The notes: generated by a model from the sequence alone, not told the origin. Counted from the stretch's first letter, positions 1-7,312 are shown. The stretch is DNA of 9,580 nt from an uncultured Bacteroidota bacterium (GCA_946479055.1 CAMLEX010000136.1:1-9580); one strand, 5' to 3'. Numbers and translations: made by a program.

Positions 1-1794
1 ATTCATACACTCGTTGGAGCCGGTGGTGGTGAAGGCGCAATGGATGCTGCAAACATTTTAAAACCAGCCTTGGCGAAAGGTGACCTGAGAGCAGTTGGGG
101 CTACTACATTAAATGAGTACCAGAAATTTTTTGAAAAAGATAAAGCGCTGGAAAGACGTTTTCAGAAAGTGATGATTGATGAACCAAGTGTAGAAGACGC
201 CATTTCTATTCTCCGTGGTTTGAAAGATCGTTATGAAACGCACCACCATGTACGTATTAAAGATGAAGCGATCATTGCTGCGGTAGAATTGTCAAGCCGT
301 TATATTACCGATCGGTTTCTTCCTGATAAAGCTATTGATCTGATCGATGAAAGTGCAGCGAAACTTCGACTGGAGATGAACTCTATGCCAGAAGAACTGG
401 ATACACTGGAGCGACAGATCCGTCAGTTGGAAATTGAACGTGAGGCAATCAAAAGAGAAAATGATGAACCTAAACTAAAAGAGCTTAATACAAGCATTGC
501 TAATCTTGCTGTAGAAAGGGATACGCTGAAAGCAAAATGGAAAGAAGAGAAAGAATTAGTAGAGAAAGTGCAGGATGCTAAAGCGCAGGTAGAGCAACTC
601 AAGCAAGAAGCTGAGAGAGCCGAGCGGGAAGGAGATTATGGAAAAGTAGCCGAGATCAGGTATGGTAAGATCAAAGAGCAGGAAACACTTATCGCACAGT
701 TATCCGATCAGCTTCTCAACTCCACAGAGAAAAGATTGCTGAAAGAAGAAGTAGATGCAGAAGATATTGCTGAAAGCATTGCAAAGGCTACCGGAATTCC
801 GGTAACCAAAATGTTGCAGAGTGATAGAGATAAATTGCTCAATCTCGAAGATCATTTACATGAAAGAGTAGTAGGACAGGATGAAGCGATAGCTGCAGTT
901 GCTGACGCTATCCGCCGCAGCCGTGCCGGATTGCAGGATCCGAAGAAGCCTATTGGTTCATTCATCTTTTTGGGTACAACAGGCGTTGGTAAAACAGAAT
1001 TAGCAAAAGCTCTTGCAGAATACTTGTTTGATGATGAAAGCATGATGACCCGTATTGACATGAGTGAGTACCAGGAAAAACATACAGTTTCAAGATTGGT
1101 GGGCGCACCTCCTGGATATGTCGGTTATGATGAAGGTGGACAATTAACTGAATCTGTTCGTCGCAAACCTTATAGTGTAGTATTATTGGATGAGATAGAA
1201 AAAGCTCACCCTGATGTGTGGAATGTATTGTTGCAGGTGTTGGATGATGGGCGGTTGACAGATAATAAAGGCAGGGTGGTGAATTTCAAGAATACGATCA
1301 TCATTATGACCAGCAATATTGGTAGCCATCTGATCCAGGAAGCATTTGAAAATATAAAGGAAAGTGATATTGAAGAAGCGGCGGGGAAAGCGAAAGTGGA
1401 AGTGATGAACCTTTTGCGTCAGACCATACGGCCCGAATTTTTGAACCGGGTTGATGAGATCATCATGTTCCAGCCTTTACTGAAAAAGGAGATCCGTTCA
1501 ATTGTAAATATTCAGCTAAACGGGTTAAAAAAATTATTAGCTCCGAGTGGAATACAATTGGTATTTACAGATTATGCGCTGGATTTCCTGGCAGAGCAGG
1601 GCTTTGACCCTCAATTTGGCGCAAGGCCATTGAAAAGGTTGATCCAAAAAGAAATAGTAAACCAGTTAAGTAAACGGATACTGGCGGGAGATATTGATAA
1701 AAGCCACCCGGTATTAGTTGATGTATTTGATAATACCGTGGTGTTTAGGAATGAAGCGGCGGAATTGGAGAAGAGTAATGGTAGAAAAAAATAG
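1..1794 (+). CDS. clpB: ATP-dependent disaggregase ClpB, 3' part (5' end outside the window)
   Basis: ClpB is a cytosolic hexameric AAA+ chaperone that works with DnaK to thread proteins out of aggregates. The frame is open from base 1, so the ATG at 40 is internal. The 597 visible residues correspond to roughly the last 70% of the usual ~860. Counting from base 1: the window opens just after the NBD1 Walker B region (IHTLVGAGGGEGAMDAANIL); a long charged coiled-coil M domain follows at about 130-260, which separates ClpB from ClpA/ClpC. NBD2 has Walker A GTTGVGKT (325-332), pore loop GYVGY (372-376), Walker B LLDE (D397, E398), sensor 1 N439, arginine finger in RPEFLNR (R483) and sensor 2 GARP (R542). 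All key residues are intact. The C-terminus ends in a short charged tail (KSNGRKK). A terminator follows within a few bases, so it is the last gene of its transcript. Identification is from family knowledge and is very secure. Confidence 0.98.
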   Translation: MHTLVGAGGGEGAMDAANILKPALAKGDLRAVGATTLNEYQKFFEKDKALERRFQKVMIDEPSVEDAISILRGLKDRYETHHHVRIKDEAIIAAVELSSRYITDRFLPDKAIDLIDESAAKLRLEMNSMPEELDTLERQIRQLEIEREAIKRENDEPKLKELNTSIANLAVERDTLKAKWKEEKELVEKVQDAKAQVEQLKQEAERAEREGDYGKVAEIRYGKIKEQETLIAQLSDQLLNSTEKRLLKEEVDAEDIAESIAKATGIPVTKMLQSDRDKLLNLEDHLHERVVGQDEAIAAVADAIRRSRAGLQDPKKPIGSFIFLGTTGVGKTELAKALAEYLFDDESMMTRIDMSEYQEKHTVSRLVGAPPGYVGYDEGGQLTESVRRKPYSVVLLDEIEKAHPDVWNVLLQVLDDGRLTDNKGRVVNFKNTIIIMTSNIGSHLIQEAFENIKESDIEEAAGKAKVEVMNLLRQTIRPEFLNRVDEIIMFQPLLKKEIRSIVNIQLNGLKKLLAPSGIQLVFTDYALDFLAEQGFDPQFGARPLKRLIQKEIVNQLSKRILAGDIDKSHPVLVDVFDNTVVFRNEAAELEKSNGRKK

Positions 1795-1799
1795 CAAAG

Positions 1800-1825
1800 A
1801 AACCCCGATGAAAGTCGGGGTTTTT
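1800..1825 (+). terminator. Intrinsic terminator of clpB
   Basis: A 9-bp perfect stem (1800-1808 with 1815-1823, core CCCCGA/TCGGGG) has a 6-base loop and runs into a T tract ending at 1825. It starts six bases after the clpB stop codon, so it almost certainly ends that transcript. Confidence 0.93.
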
Positions 1826-1978
1826 AATTCAACACAAACCTGAAGGTGTGATTTTGTTAGGCCTGCTTCTCTGAGAGTCCTTCCAGTTTGGCTGTTTTAT
1901 TTCATCGCCTTTGGCTATCTGTTATTTTCAAAAAACAAGGTGCCAGGGTTGCAAGATTCTTAACGCTAAAATTGCATA

Positions 1979-1986
1979 TACGTTTG
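1979..1986 (+). promoter_or_regulatory. Possible -7 promoter element upstream of the lipoprotein gene
   Basis: TACGTTTG matches the Bacteroidota -7 consensus TAnnTTTG. It lies 62 bases before the ATG at 2049. No TTTG or TTG sits about 20 bases upstream (the nearest TTG is at 1949-1951, 27 bases away), so the -33 half is weak and the call is tentative. Confidence 0.35.
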
Positions 1987-2048
1987 TTTAAATCTTATTA
2001 AAGTGCAACGTTTATTTATTTGCAGCGGTCAGTTATGAAAACGATTGT

Positions 2049-2360
2049 ATGAAATTGAATTTTCTTGCCCTGGTCTTTTTACTTTTTTCCTGTAAGAAAG
2101 ACAGATCATGTGTATGCAATACTGAGAATGGTTTTAAGGATGCAACTTTACTCTATACCGGCCCTGTTGAGGGTGATGGCTGTGACTGGGTGGTAAAAAT
2201 TGGCGCTGGCCAGTATTATCATCCGGATACGCTGGGTTCTGAGTTTAAACAAAATGAATTGAATGTAAAGATCTGTTACAAGCTGGCAACAGATAAATTC
2301 CATTGCGGATTGGCAGGTATAGGTATGCCGGTTATTCATGTGCTTGATATAAGAAAGTAA
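2049..2360 (+). CDS. Small cysteine-containing lipoprotein, function unknown
   Basis: A 103-residue protein with a short lipoprotein signal: basic start, hydrophobic core at residues 3-13, then lipobox LFSC with the acylated cysteine at C15. The residues after it, KKD, resemble the charged signal that sends some Bacteroidota lipoproteins to the outer surface (known for the phylum; inferred here). The mature part carries five more cysteines (C21, C23, C45, C76, C86), an odd number. C21-V-C23 and the GDGCDW segment around C45 stand out. After C45 the pattern of WVVKI, a YYHPDTL turn and LNVKICYKL suggests a small beta-rich fold. No Shine-Dalgarno sequence precedes the start, which is normal for this phylum. 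The nearest neighbours point outward or belong to other transcripts, so context gives no function. I do not recognise a named family. The signal peptide makes the gene credible. Confidence 0.8.
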   Translation: MKLNFLALVFLLFSCKKDRSCVCNTENGFKDATLLYTGPVEGDGCDWVVKIGAGQYYHPDTLGSEFKQNELNVKICYKLATDKFHCGLAGIGMPVIHVLDIRK

Positions 2361-2365
2361 AAGAA

Positions 2366-2411
2366 ACGAAATACACCCTTTACAGAGCATATTTCGTATT
2401 ACGCTTTTTTT
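2366..2411 (+). terminator. Weak hairpin between convergent genes
   Basis: An 8-bp perfect stem (ACGAAATA at 2366-2373 with TATTTCGT at 2390-2397) encloses a 16-base loop, and a T tract follows at 2405-2411. It lies just after the lipoprotein stop and just before the stop of the convergent gene. The AT-rich stem, large loop and displaced T tract make it a poor but plausible terminator. Confidence 0.4.
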
Positions 2412-2817
2412 ACAATTTACTTACTGTCATTTCCTCGGCAACACTGGTTTTTCTGTTTACTTCATACACTACCGATTTTTTTGATTTTTTACTGATGATC
2501 TCAAATGTTAATTTGTTATCACCAAGTTCATCAGCATTCAGGAGAAATGATTTGGAAAAATTTTCTCCTTTAATGTTTTCCCTGTACAATGTAGTATTTT
2601 GTTCATCCCTGATGATTATGGTAAACTCATTTTGTTCCGCATTGCCTGCAAAATTTAATTTAAAAAGCAATTGGTTATTCAAATGCCCCATAAATTTCAT
2701 TTCTACGGGAATAGTTATGTCATTATCAGCTGCCATTGCATGCTGAACGGAGGCTACTGAAAACGCTGTAAAAAAGGCGATGACAATAAGCCGGTTGTTT
2801 CTGAAAATCTTTTCCAT
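2410..2817 (-). CDS. Secreted protein A, 135 aa, paralogue of the protein at 6740-7147
   Basis: An exported protein of unknown function. A Sec signal peptide covers residues 1 to about 29: basic MEKIFRNNR, a hydrophobic core, and a likely cleavage after AMA. The mature part of about 105 residues alternates hydrophobic and polar residues, as in an all-beta sandwich: ITIPVEMKFMG, LLFKLNFAG, FTIIIRDEQN, LTFEIISKKS, VVYEVNRK. It aligns along its whole length with the 6740-7147 protein at roughly 45% identity (hand alignment). The strongest blocks are TIPV..KF.G, I.RDE.NT.LYR.N.KG and YEVN. Having no lipobox, it is probably periplasmic or released. No Shine-Dalgarno sequence precedes the ATG. A strong promoter lies about 175 bases upstream, leaving a long untranslated leader. 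I recognise no named domain. The paralogue and signal peptide make the gene secure; its role is unknown. Confidence 0.88.
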   Translation of the reverse strand: MEKIFRNNRLIVIAFFTAFSVASVQHAMAADNDITIPVEMKFMGHLNNQLLFKLNFAGNAEQNEFTIIIRDEQNTTLYRENIKGENFSKSFLLNADELGDNKLTFEIISKKSKKSVVYEVNRKTSVAEEMTVSKL

Positions 2818-2986
2818 GTGATGTGTTTTTAGGTTAATAATGCGTGTTATGAAAAAATCTTATTGATGGCAAGAGTTTCATTGATAGCAAACAGTGGCAG
2901 AAGTGAGCAAGCAAAAGGGCAAGTGTTGGATAGTTTTCCCCTCAGGAGTGTGTCATTCGTGGGAAGGAGCAGATCATAACTGCTTA
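2818..2986 (-). promoter_or_regulatory. Long 5' leader of secreted protein A
   Basis: About 170 bases separate the predicted transcription start (near 2986) from the start codon. Three short blocks (given as + strand) recur in the same order and at similar distances in the leader of the paralogue at 7147: TTGATGG (2863-2869), GTGGCAG (2894-2900) and AGCAAAAGG (2910-2918). A small stem AGCAG/CTGCT (2968-2972 with 2980-2984) lies right at the predicted RNA 5' end. An open frame at 2847-3128 spans leader and promoter and is not credible as a gene. Confidence 0.5.
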
Positions 2987-2992
2987 GCAAAA

Positions 2993-3024
2993 CAAATGTA
3001 GAGGTAAGAAATTGCTGTCGCAAA
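2993..3024 (-). promoter_or_regulatory. Bacteroidota-type promoter for secreted protein A
   Basis: Read on the minus strand: -33 TTTG (3024-3021), a spacer of exactly 20 bases, then -7 TACATTTG (3000-2993). This is a full match to the Bacteroidota primary sigma consensus. The same element set with the same spacer precedes the paralogue at 7319-7350, which strengthens both calls. Confidence 0.75.
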
Positions 3025-3397
3025 TCAATATTTATGGATTTATAGCGTAGCCAACTTTTAAAAGAAGAAGATAATTGGCTGGTATATAAGACATTTATTT
3101 CAAAAAAGAAAGTATATCCAAAGCTCATTTTATCATCAAAATGAAGTGATAATATTACTGATTCAGCTTTGTTAGTGCAAACAATCTATGGTTATTGGAA
3201 ATTGTTTTTGACAGATCATAGTATTTTCCTGACCCATTATGCCTAAGTATTTTTTTAGAAAACATAGAGTCACTAAACTTCCGCTGGTAAATTCCCCCGG
3301 TAGTGTCCCGTAATTTTTCATAACCGCATCTGGCTTCGGCATATACTTTGCCATACTATTTTTATTATTTTCACGTTATTTAACCCAATACATATCC
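3025..3397. other. Intergenic stretch with no supported gene
   Basis: Open frames on the minus strand (to 3128, and 3172-3354) lack signal peptides, recognisable domains or convincing starts, so I read them as chance. There is no clear promoter for the gene at 3398: the nearest candidates, CAGCTTTG (3165-3172) and ATACTTTG (3343-3350), each miss the -7 consensus. Confidence 0.5.
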
Positions 3398-4498
3398 GTG
3401 TCCAAATTTAATCTTATGAGTTACCAGGTACCCACTTCTTCAGCAAGCAGCCGTTCTTACAGGCTTTATATTGTTTTAAGTTTATTGTTGGTTTTAGCTT
3501 TTATCATCGCTTTTGGCGGTTACAAAATTGTTTTTAATTCTTCTGCAGCAACAGCCAGTCAGGCAACCCTGACAACAGAAAACAAACCCGTTGAAGAAAA
3601 AAAGGCAGCGATACCTGTATTAGCATCACCTGAAGAATATGACCGGAAAATGCAGCATATTACCAATGGTGATTCATCAGGAAAATGGCCGGTAAAAACG
3701 GACTATCCTTTGGAAGGAGCTATTTTCCCTTTTAAAAGAGTGGTTGCTTTTTATGGAAATCTTTATTCCAAACAAATGGGGATATTGGGTGAACTTCCAC
3801 GGGCGGAAATGCTGGCAAAACTAAAACAGGAAGTAGCAGCATGGCAAAAAGCTGATTCAGTTCTGGAAGTAATTCCTGCTCTTCATTATATTGCTGTAAC
3901 AGCTCAACAAGCCCCGGGCAAAGGAAATAAATACAGACTCCGGATGCCCTTTCACCAGTTAGATTCTGTGTTAAGTATGGCAAAAGAAATAAATGCTCTT
4001 GTTTTTATTGATATACAGGTAGGGCATAGTACCCTGCAACAGGAAATTCCGGAATTGGAAAAATACCTGAAGATGCCTAATGTGCATCTTGGAATTGATC
4101 CTGAATTTTCAATGAAAAGTGGTCATGCACCAGGCAAAATTGTAGGAAGCTTTGATGCAACGGATATCAACTATACAATGGATTACATGACCAAACTTGT
4201 AAAAGAAAATAATCTGCCCCCCAAAGTTCTTATAGTGCACCGGTTTACTCAAAACGGTGTGACGAATTATACGCAAATAAAAACAAGACCGGAAGTACAA
4301 TTTGTAATGGATATGGATGGTTGGGGCCATCCGCCGTTAAAGATCAATACTTACAAAGCATACGTTCACAAGGAGCCGGTGGAGTATACAGGGTTTAAAG
4401 TTTTTTATAAAAATGACATGAAAAACAATGGCCGGTTGCTTACACCCAAAGAGCTGCTTGCTTTGAAACCTCAGCCGGTGTATATACAATATCAGTAA
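3398..4498 (+). CDS. Membrane-anchored protein with TIM-barrel-like strand order, function unknown
   Basis: A 366-residue protein from the GTG at 3398, or 360 from the ATG at 3416; neither has a Shine-Dalgarno sequence. Numbering is from the GTG. A short cytosolic start is followed by one membrane helix (about 23-46) and an Ala/Thr/Lys-rich linker to about 75; the rest should lie outside the inner membrane. The large domain shows a repeating series of hydrophobic strands ending in polar or acidic residues: VVAFYGN (115-121), IPALHY (159-164), VFIDIQVGHS (202-211), GIDPEFSM (232-239), VLIVHRF (277-283), VMDMDGWG (303-310) and FKVFY. This order fits a (beta/alpha)8 barrel, with D205, D234, E236, H281, D305 and D307 as possible active-site residues. 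A glycoside-hydrolase-like enzyme is an inference only. The N-terminus resembles that of the small peptide at 5634-5861, and this similarity includes residues before M7, mildly favouring the GTG start. The gene ends convergent with a glycosyltransferase. Confidence 0.85.
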   Translation: MSKFNLMSYQVPTSSASSRSYRLYIVLSLLLVLAFIIAFGGYKIVFNSSAATASQATLTTENKPVEEKKAAIPVLASPEEYDRKMQHITNGDSSGKWPVKTDYPLEGAIFPFKRVVAFYGNLYSKQMGILGELPRAEMLAKLKQEVAAWQKADSVLEVIPALHYIAVTAQQAPGKGNKYRLRMPFHQLDSVLSMAKEINALVFIDIQVGHSTLQQEIPELEKYLKMPNVHLGIDPEFSMKSGHAPGKIVGSFDATDINYTMDYMTKLVKENNLPPKVLIVHRFTQNGVTNYTQIKTRPEVQFVMDMDGWGHPPLKINTYKAYVHKEPVEYTGFKVFYKNDMKNNGRLLTPKELLALKPQPVYIQYQ

Positions 4499-4508
4499 CG
4501 AGCTGCCT

Positions 4509-4566
4509 GTTGTGAATGGTGAGTTGTGAATAGATAGCACTCAGTACTCACCATTTACAGCTCACT
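4509..4566. repeat. Heptad-built inverted repeat between convergent genes, possible bidirectional terminator
   Basis: A 16-bp stem (4509-4524 with 4546-4561) contains a perfect 10-bp core (AATGGTGAGT/ACTCACCATT) and two G-T pairs, with a 21-base loop. The left arm and loop are three heptads of form GTGARTN (4512-4532). The right arm is four heptads of its complement (4539-4566: ACTCAGT, ACTCACC, ATTTACA, GCTCACT). No T tract follows on either side. It fills the gap between two converging stop codons, so a role in RNA 3' ends is likely. Confidence 0.6.
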
Positions 4567-5434
4567 TTAAAATCGTATGGTTTTTATATTCTCCGGGAAA
4601 CCAACCAGTCCTTTTGGCGATAATTCGTTTAAATTTATCTTTTTTGGAGGCATATTTTAAAGAGGGATCGGGATTGAAAGGCCAGTTTTTCCTAAGGATT
4701 CGTTCCTTCATTAATGCAGGGTGAGTCCCTTCAAACCTGAGAACAGGTTCTGTTGCCTTATCATATTCATAGCTGGCAGCAACTGGCATTTCTTCTTCAT
4801 TTACATCATTACGGTAAAGCCGGATATTTGACTGTATCTTTTTATGAAGTGCCGTCGGCTCTCTTACCCATCCATAATGATAGACGTATGCGTCAATTAG
4901 CTTTACACGCAACTTTCGGTTATCTCCTATACGGAAGCCCTGGGCATCCCTGAATGAGAAAATATCTTTTTGATTTCGTACTATCCGGATCTCTCTTCTA
5001 TACCATGAGTATTTAGCGCCAATATAATCGTAGGAACCAAAAAAATGGAGGTAATTAAATAACAACCCTTCTACTTTTTCATTTTGAAGATTGTCTTCCA
5101 TTGCTTTTTTGATTACCGGTAAATATTTTTCATGTATGACTTCATCGCCCTGTATATAAAAAGCCCAATCATATTCTGCTGGTATGGCCTGAAATGCCTT
5201 GTTTGTTTCGCTGGCAAATACGACTCCTCCCTGCCTTATAGTTTCATCCCAAATTGTTTCTATCACTTTTATTTTGGGATCAATCGATCGGACCCTTTCC
5301 AAAGTATTATCATCTGATTCTCCAACCGCAACTATTACTTCATCGCATAGGGGGAGAATAGAACGGATAGCTTCTGCAAAAGGGTAATCGAATTTGATAC
5401 CATTGCGAACAAAAGTGAACCCACATACTTTCAT
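4562..5434 (-). CDS. Glycosyltransferase, family 2-like (GT-A fold)
   Basis: A 290-residue soluble protein that probably moves a sugar from a nucleotide sugar to a glycan or lipid acceptor in the cytosol (role from family knowledge; donor and acceptor unknown). The start KVCGFTFVRNG (2-12) is the nucleotide-binding first strand of GT2 enzymes, and residues 19-44 (AEAIRSILPLCDEVIVAVG, then ESDDNT) give the second strand and its acidic turn. The metal-site DxD position appears as YIQGDEVIHE (93-102), with D97 and E98 the likely ligands. The aromatic middle (YLHFFGSYDY, SWYRREIRIVR) and the YVYHYGWVREP segment resemble the acceptor side of such enzymes. No membrane segment or signal peptide is present. 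It stands alone rather than in a polysaccharide cluster and converges with the 3398 gene. No clear TAnnTTTG element is seen upstream. Confidence 0.88.
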   Translation of the reverse strand: MKVCGFTFVRNGIKFDYPFAEAIRSILPLCDEVIVAVGESDDNTLERVRSIDPKIKVIETIWDETIRQGGVVFASETNKAFQAIPAEYDWAFYIQGDEVIHEKYLPVIKKAMEDNLQNEKVEGLLFNYLHFFGSYDYIGAKYSWYRREIRIVRNQKDIFSFRDAQGFRIGDNRKLRVKLIDAYVYHYGWVREPTALHKKIQSNIRLYRNDVNEEEMPVAASYEYDKATEPVLRFEGTHPALMKERILRKNWPFNPDPSLKYASKKDKFKRIIAKRTGWFPGEYKNHTILK

Positions 5435-5633
5435 ACCTGGAGAATTTTAATCGGTAAATTTAAATGAATCTGTCTTGATAGAATAACTCAATGGCAAATG
5501 ATAGTATCACTAAACCCGTTACGTAAATTTTTAGAAATGCCTATTAAAACGTCAGGTAAATACCCTATTCATTGCTATTTTCTTATTAAAAACAGGGCTG
5601 GAAAAAGCTGCTGGCATATTTTTTTCACCATTT

Positions 5634-5861
5634 TTGATGAAGAATAGCATAAAGCTGATTCTATTTAATCCAAAATTATGGCTTATGAATTACCCTGTAT
5701 CTTCTTCAGTCAGCCGGACATTTTTCACGTTTATTATTCGCCTGAGTTTGATCCTGCTGTTATTTTTCTTTATCGTTTTTTTTGTATTTGAAACGTTTTC
5801 TTTTATCAGGTTGTTTGAAGTAACAGTAGTGGCTAATCCGGCAATAAACCTGATAAAATAG
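5634..5861 (+). CDS. Possible small single-helix membrane peptide
   Basis: Up to 75 residues from the ATG at 5634, or 58 from the ATG at 5685. A strongly hydrophobic stretch (about residues 31-57 of the long form, with LILLLFFFIVFFVF) would form one membrane helix. The sequence around the second ATG, KLWLMNYPVSSSVSR, resembles the start of the 3398 protein, KFNLMSYQVPTSSASSR. The DNA also matches closely there (TCCAAA, CTTATGA, TTACC, GTA, CTTCTTCAG and AGCCG in the same order), from about 15 bases before that ATG to about 35 after it. No promoter or terminator is evident. It may be a real small protein, or a leftover of a duplication whose extracytoplasmic domain was lost. An overlapping minus-strand frame has no support. 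Confidence 0.4.
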   Translation: MMKNSIKLILFNPKLWLMNYPVSSSVSRTFFTFIIRLSLILLLFFFIVFFVFETFSFIRLFEVTVVANPAINLIK

Positions 5862-6398
5862 AATGTTAAATTATTAAGCAAAGTTTAAGTTCAGCGGATT
5901 GGTTCATTCGCTTTTAATTATGCTATCCGTGCTAATTGTTATATTCTTGCGAATAGCCTTCTTAAAAATACAATACACTGATTTGTATTCACGGGCCTTA
6001 CCTTACAGTTAATTCCGTGGAAATATCTCATTTACCAAAGTTTATAATTTAATTTTCCTTTTTAATTCCTCCGCAATTTTGCTTGGTTAATGCTCAATCT
6101 TCATCCCCTGGCTTTAATATGCAGGTAGGTCATGATGAAGACGATTCATCCCTGTTCTTTACTCAATTCTGTAGTTAGGTATCAGGTAAAGTTGACAGTC
6201 CATTTTTTTTGAAAAAAGAAAAAAAGATAAAAATGGGTTTTAGGAAATTTGATTGAACACCCAGGAGAGAGCCCGCCAGAATGAACCAGGTTGTGTCAGG
6301 AAATTGGGAAAATGCTGCTTTTAACCTATAAAAGTTATTCATAATGCCTGTTGATAAATTCTTTTACTCCGTAAGTGTTTTTCCGATATTTTTAATTA
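5862..6398. other. Non-coding stretch with one AT-rich inverted repeat
   Basis: No supported gene. The only structure I see is CCATTTTT (6200-6207) against AAAAATGG (6229-6236), whose interior is a poly-T/poly-A run. It could fold but has no clear role. No -7 element matching TAnnTTTG was found ahead of the 6399 gene. Confidence 0.5.
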
Positions 6399-6659
6399 AT
6401 GCAGGAACACCACAAGCTTCTTCTGACCATTTATGAGATCGTAAAAAACGATCCGCACCCGGAGCATTACGGCTGTCGGCCCCGCGAACTTATACTAAGA
6501 CAATTGCAGGAATGGTCCGTAATTCATCAACATTTACAATTGCTCCGGCAAGAGGAGTTAATCAATATGGAGCAGCAGGACACTCTTGTTATTCGCATCA
6601 CAAATGCGGGGATTGAAAATGCGAAGCAGGCTAGAAAAAGGGTTAATGCAAATAATTAA
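6399..6659 (+). CDS. Small winged-helix-like protein
   Basis: An 86-residue cytosolic protein. The pattern fits a compact winged helix: helix 1 LLLTIYEIV (7-15), an ordered loop with HYGCRPREL (23-31), helices across LILRQLQEWSVIHQHLQLLRQ (31-51), then EELINMEQQDTLVIRITNAGIENAKQ (52-77). The last part is the usual 'last helix - beta wing - IT.xG' ending of small DNA-binding winged helices. The single cysteine is C26. There is no ligand or dimerisation domain. It might bind DNA or act as a small adaptor; both are inferences from the fold pattern. There is no Shine-Dalgarno sequence. A very strong terminator follows 20 bases after the stop, supporting a real transcript. It is monocistronic, and no neighbour suggests a target. 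Confidence 0.75.
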   Translation: MQEHHKLLLTIYEIVKNDPHPEHYGCRPRELILRQLQEWSVIHQHLQLLRQEELINMEQQDTLVIRITNAGIENAKQARKRVNANN

Positions 6660-6679
6660 CTTAATACCATACATGTATA

Positions 6680-6715
6680 AAAAAAATATACCGGGCATGC
6701 CCGGTATATTTTTTT
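6680..6715. terminator. Perfect palindromic bidirectional terminator
   Basis: Bases 6680-6715 form a 36-base perfect palindrome: a run of A, then TATACCGGG, a CATG loop, CCCGGTATA and a run of T. Each strand reads as a GC-core hairpin followed by a U tract, so it can end both the + gene stopping at 6659 and the - gene stopping at 6740. Confidence 0.95.
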
Positions 6716-6739
6716 GTTAGTCAATTTACAGGGAGTAGC

Positions 6740-7147
6740 TTATTTCATTTTATTGATAACTACATCCTCAATAAAACGTGATTGTTTGTTGACTTCATAG
6801 ATCACTGTTTTATCTGATTTTTTGCCAGTAATTTCGAATTGAACGCCTGTGTTACCAAGATCTTCAATGTTCAGCATAAATTTTTTAGTGACATTTCCTT
6901 TTACATTGTCTCTGTATAATACTGTGTTGTATTCGTCGCGGACAATGACAGTGTACTCATTTTCATCAGCGTTCGTAAAAGCCAATTCAAATACAGGCTG
7001 GTTTTCGATATTGCCGATAAATTTCAAGGCCACGGGAATAGTTTTCTTTTCATCATCAATTGCGAATGCAGGAGAAAGGAAACCCACACTGAAAGTAGTT
7101 GCTAAAGCGATTGCAAGGATCCGGGAGTTAATTGATAGTTTTTTCAT
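6740..7147 (-). CDS. Secreted protein B, 135 aa, paralogue of the protein at 2410-2817
   Basis: The same length and layout as protein A: a Sec signal peptide (MKKLSINSR, a hydrophobic core, likely cleavage after AFA near residue 29), then a beta-rich mature part. Matching blocks are TIPVALKFIG, VFELAF, YTVIVRDEYNTVLYRDNVKG, VQFEITGKKS and VIYEVNK. The mature part is rich in Asp and Glu near its start (IDDEKK, NADENE). Identity to A is about 45% by eye, with two one-residue gaps, so this is an old duplication rather than a recent copy. There is no lipobox, catalytic motif or cysteine. The promoter lies about 171 bases upstream and there may be a second one behind it. The transcript ends at the shared palindromic terminator. 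Function is unknown. The conserved polar and charged core repeats suggest binding or a structural role rather than enzymatic activity (inference). Confidence 0.9.
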   Translation of the reverse strand: MKKLSINSRILAIALATTFSVGFLSPAFAIDDEKKTIPVALKFIGNIENQPVFELAFTNADENEYTVIVRDEYNTVLYRDNVKGNVTKKFMLNIEDLGNTGVQFEITGKKSDKTVIYEVNKQSRFIEDVVINKMK

Positions 7148-7312
7148 GACTGTTAAGTTTAGAAGTTAAAAAATGTTGAAACTAATTTGATGGATCGCAA
7201 TCGAGATAGACAAAAATCGGGATCATGTGGCAGCAAAAGGTTGGAAAAGCAAGTAGTTCCTGATGAACCAAACTGGCTTCTGAAATTTTACCAGTTGTAT
7301 TTTTCGTTCTTG
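7148..7312 (-). promoter_or_regulatory. Long 5' leader of secreted protein B
   Basis: About 165 bases lie between the predicted transcription start and the start codon. It shares with leader A, in the same order (+ strand), TTGATGG (7187-7193), GTGGCAG (7227-7233) and AGCAAAAGG (7232-7240), at 40, 80 and 85 bases from the start against 46, 77 and 93 in A. It has its own stem AACTGG/CCAGTT (7271-7276 with 7291-7296). Confidence 0.5.

Noticed and set aside
40..42. ATG at 40 as a clpB start
   Set aside because: The frame is open to base 1 and the residues before it (IHTLVGAGGGEGA) are conserved ClpB sequence, so this is an internal methionine.
2847..3128. Open frame of 93 codons on the minus strand
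   Set aside because: It covers the promoter and leader of secreted protein A, has no domain, and reads as low-complexity Ser/Leu-rich sequence typical of chance translation.
3172..3354. Open frame of 60 codons on the minus strand
   Set aside because: No recognisable motif or good start. A TAAATTTG match at 3403-3410 on that strand has no -33 partner and falls inside the next gene's start.
5690..5881. Minus-strand frame of 63 codons overlapping the small membrane peptide
   Set aside because: Highly basic, Asn/Lys/Thr-rich product, the usual look of the antisense of a hydrophobic stretch.
6200..6236. CCATTTTT/AAAAATGG inverted repeat as a terminator
   Set aside because: There is no upstream gene to end, and the arms are mostly homopolymer A/T, which pair by chance in AT-rich DNA.
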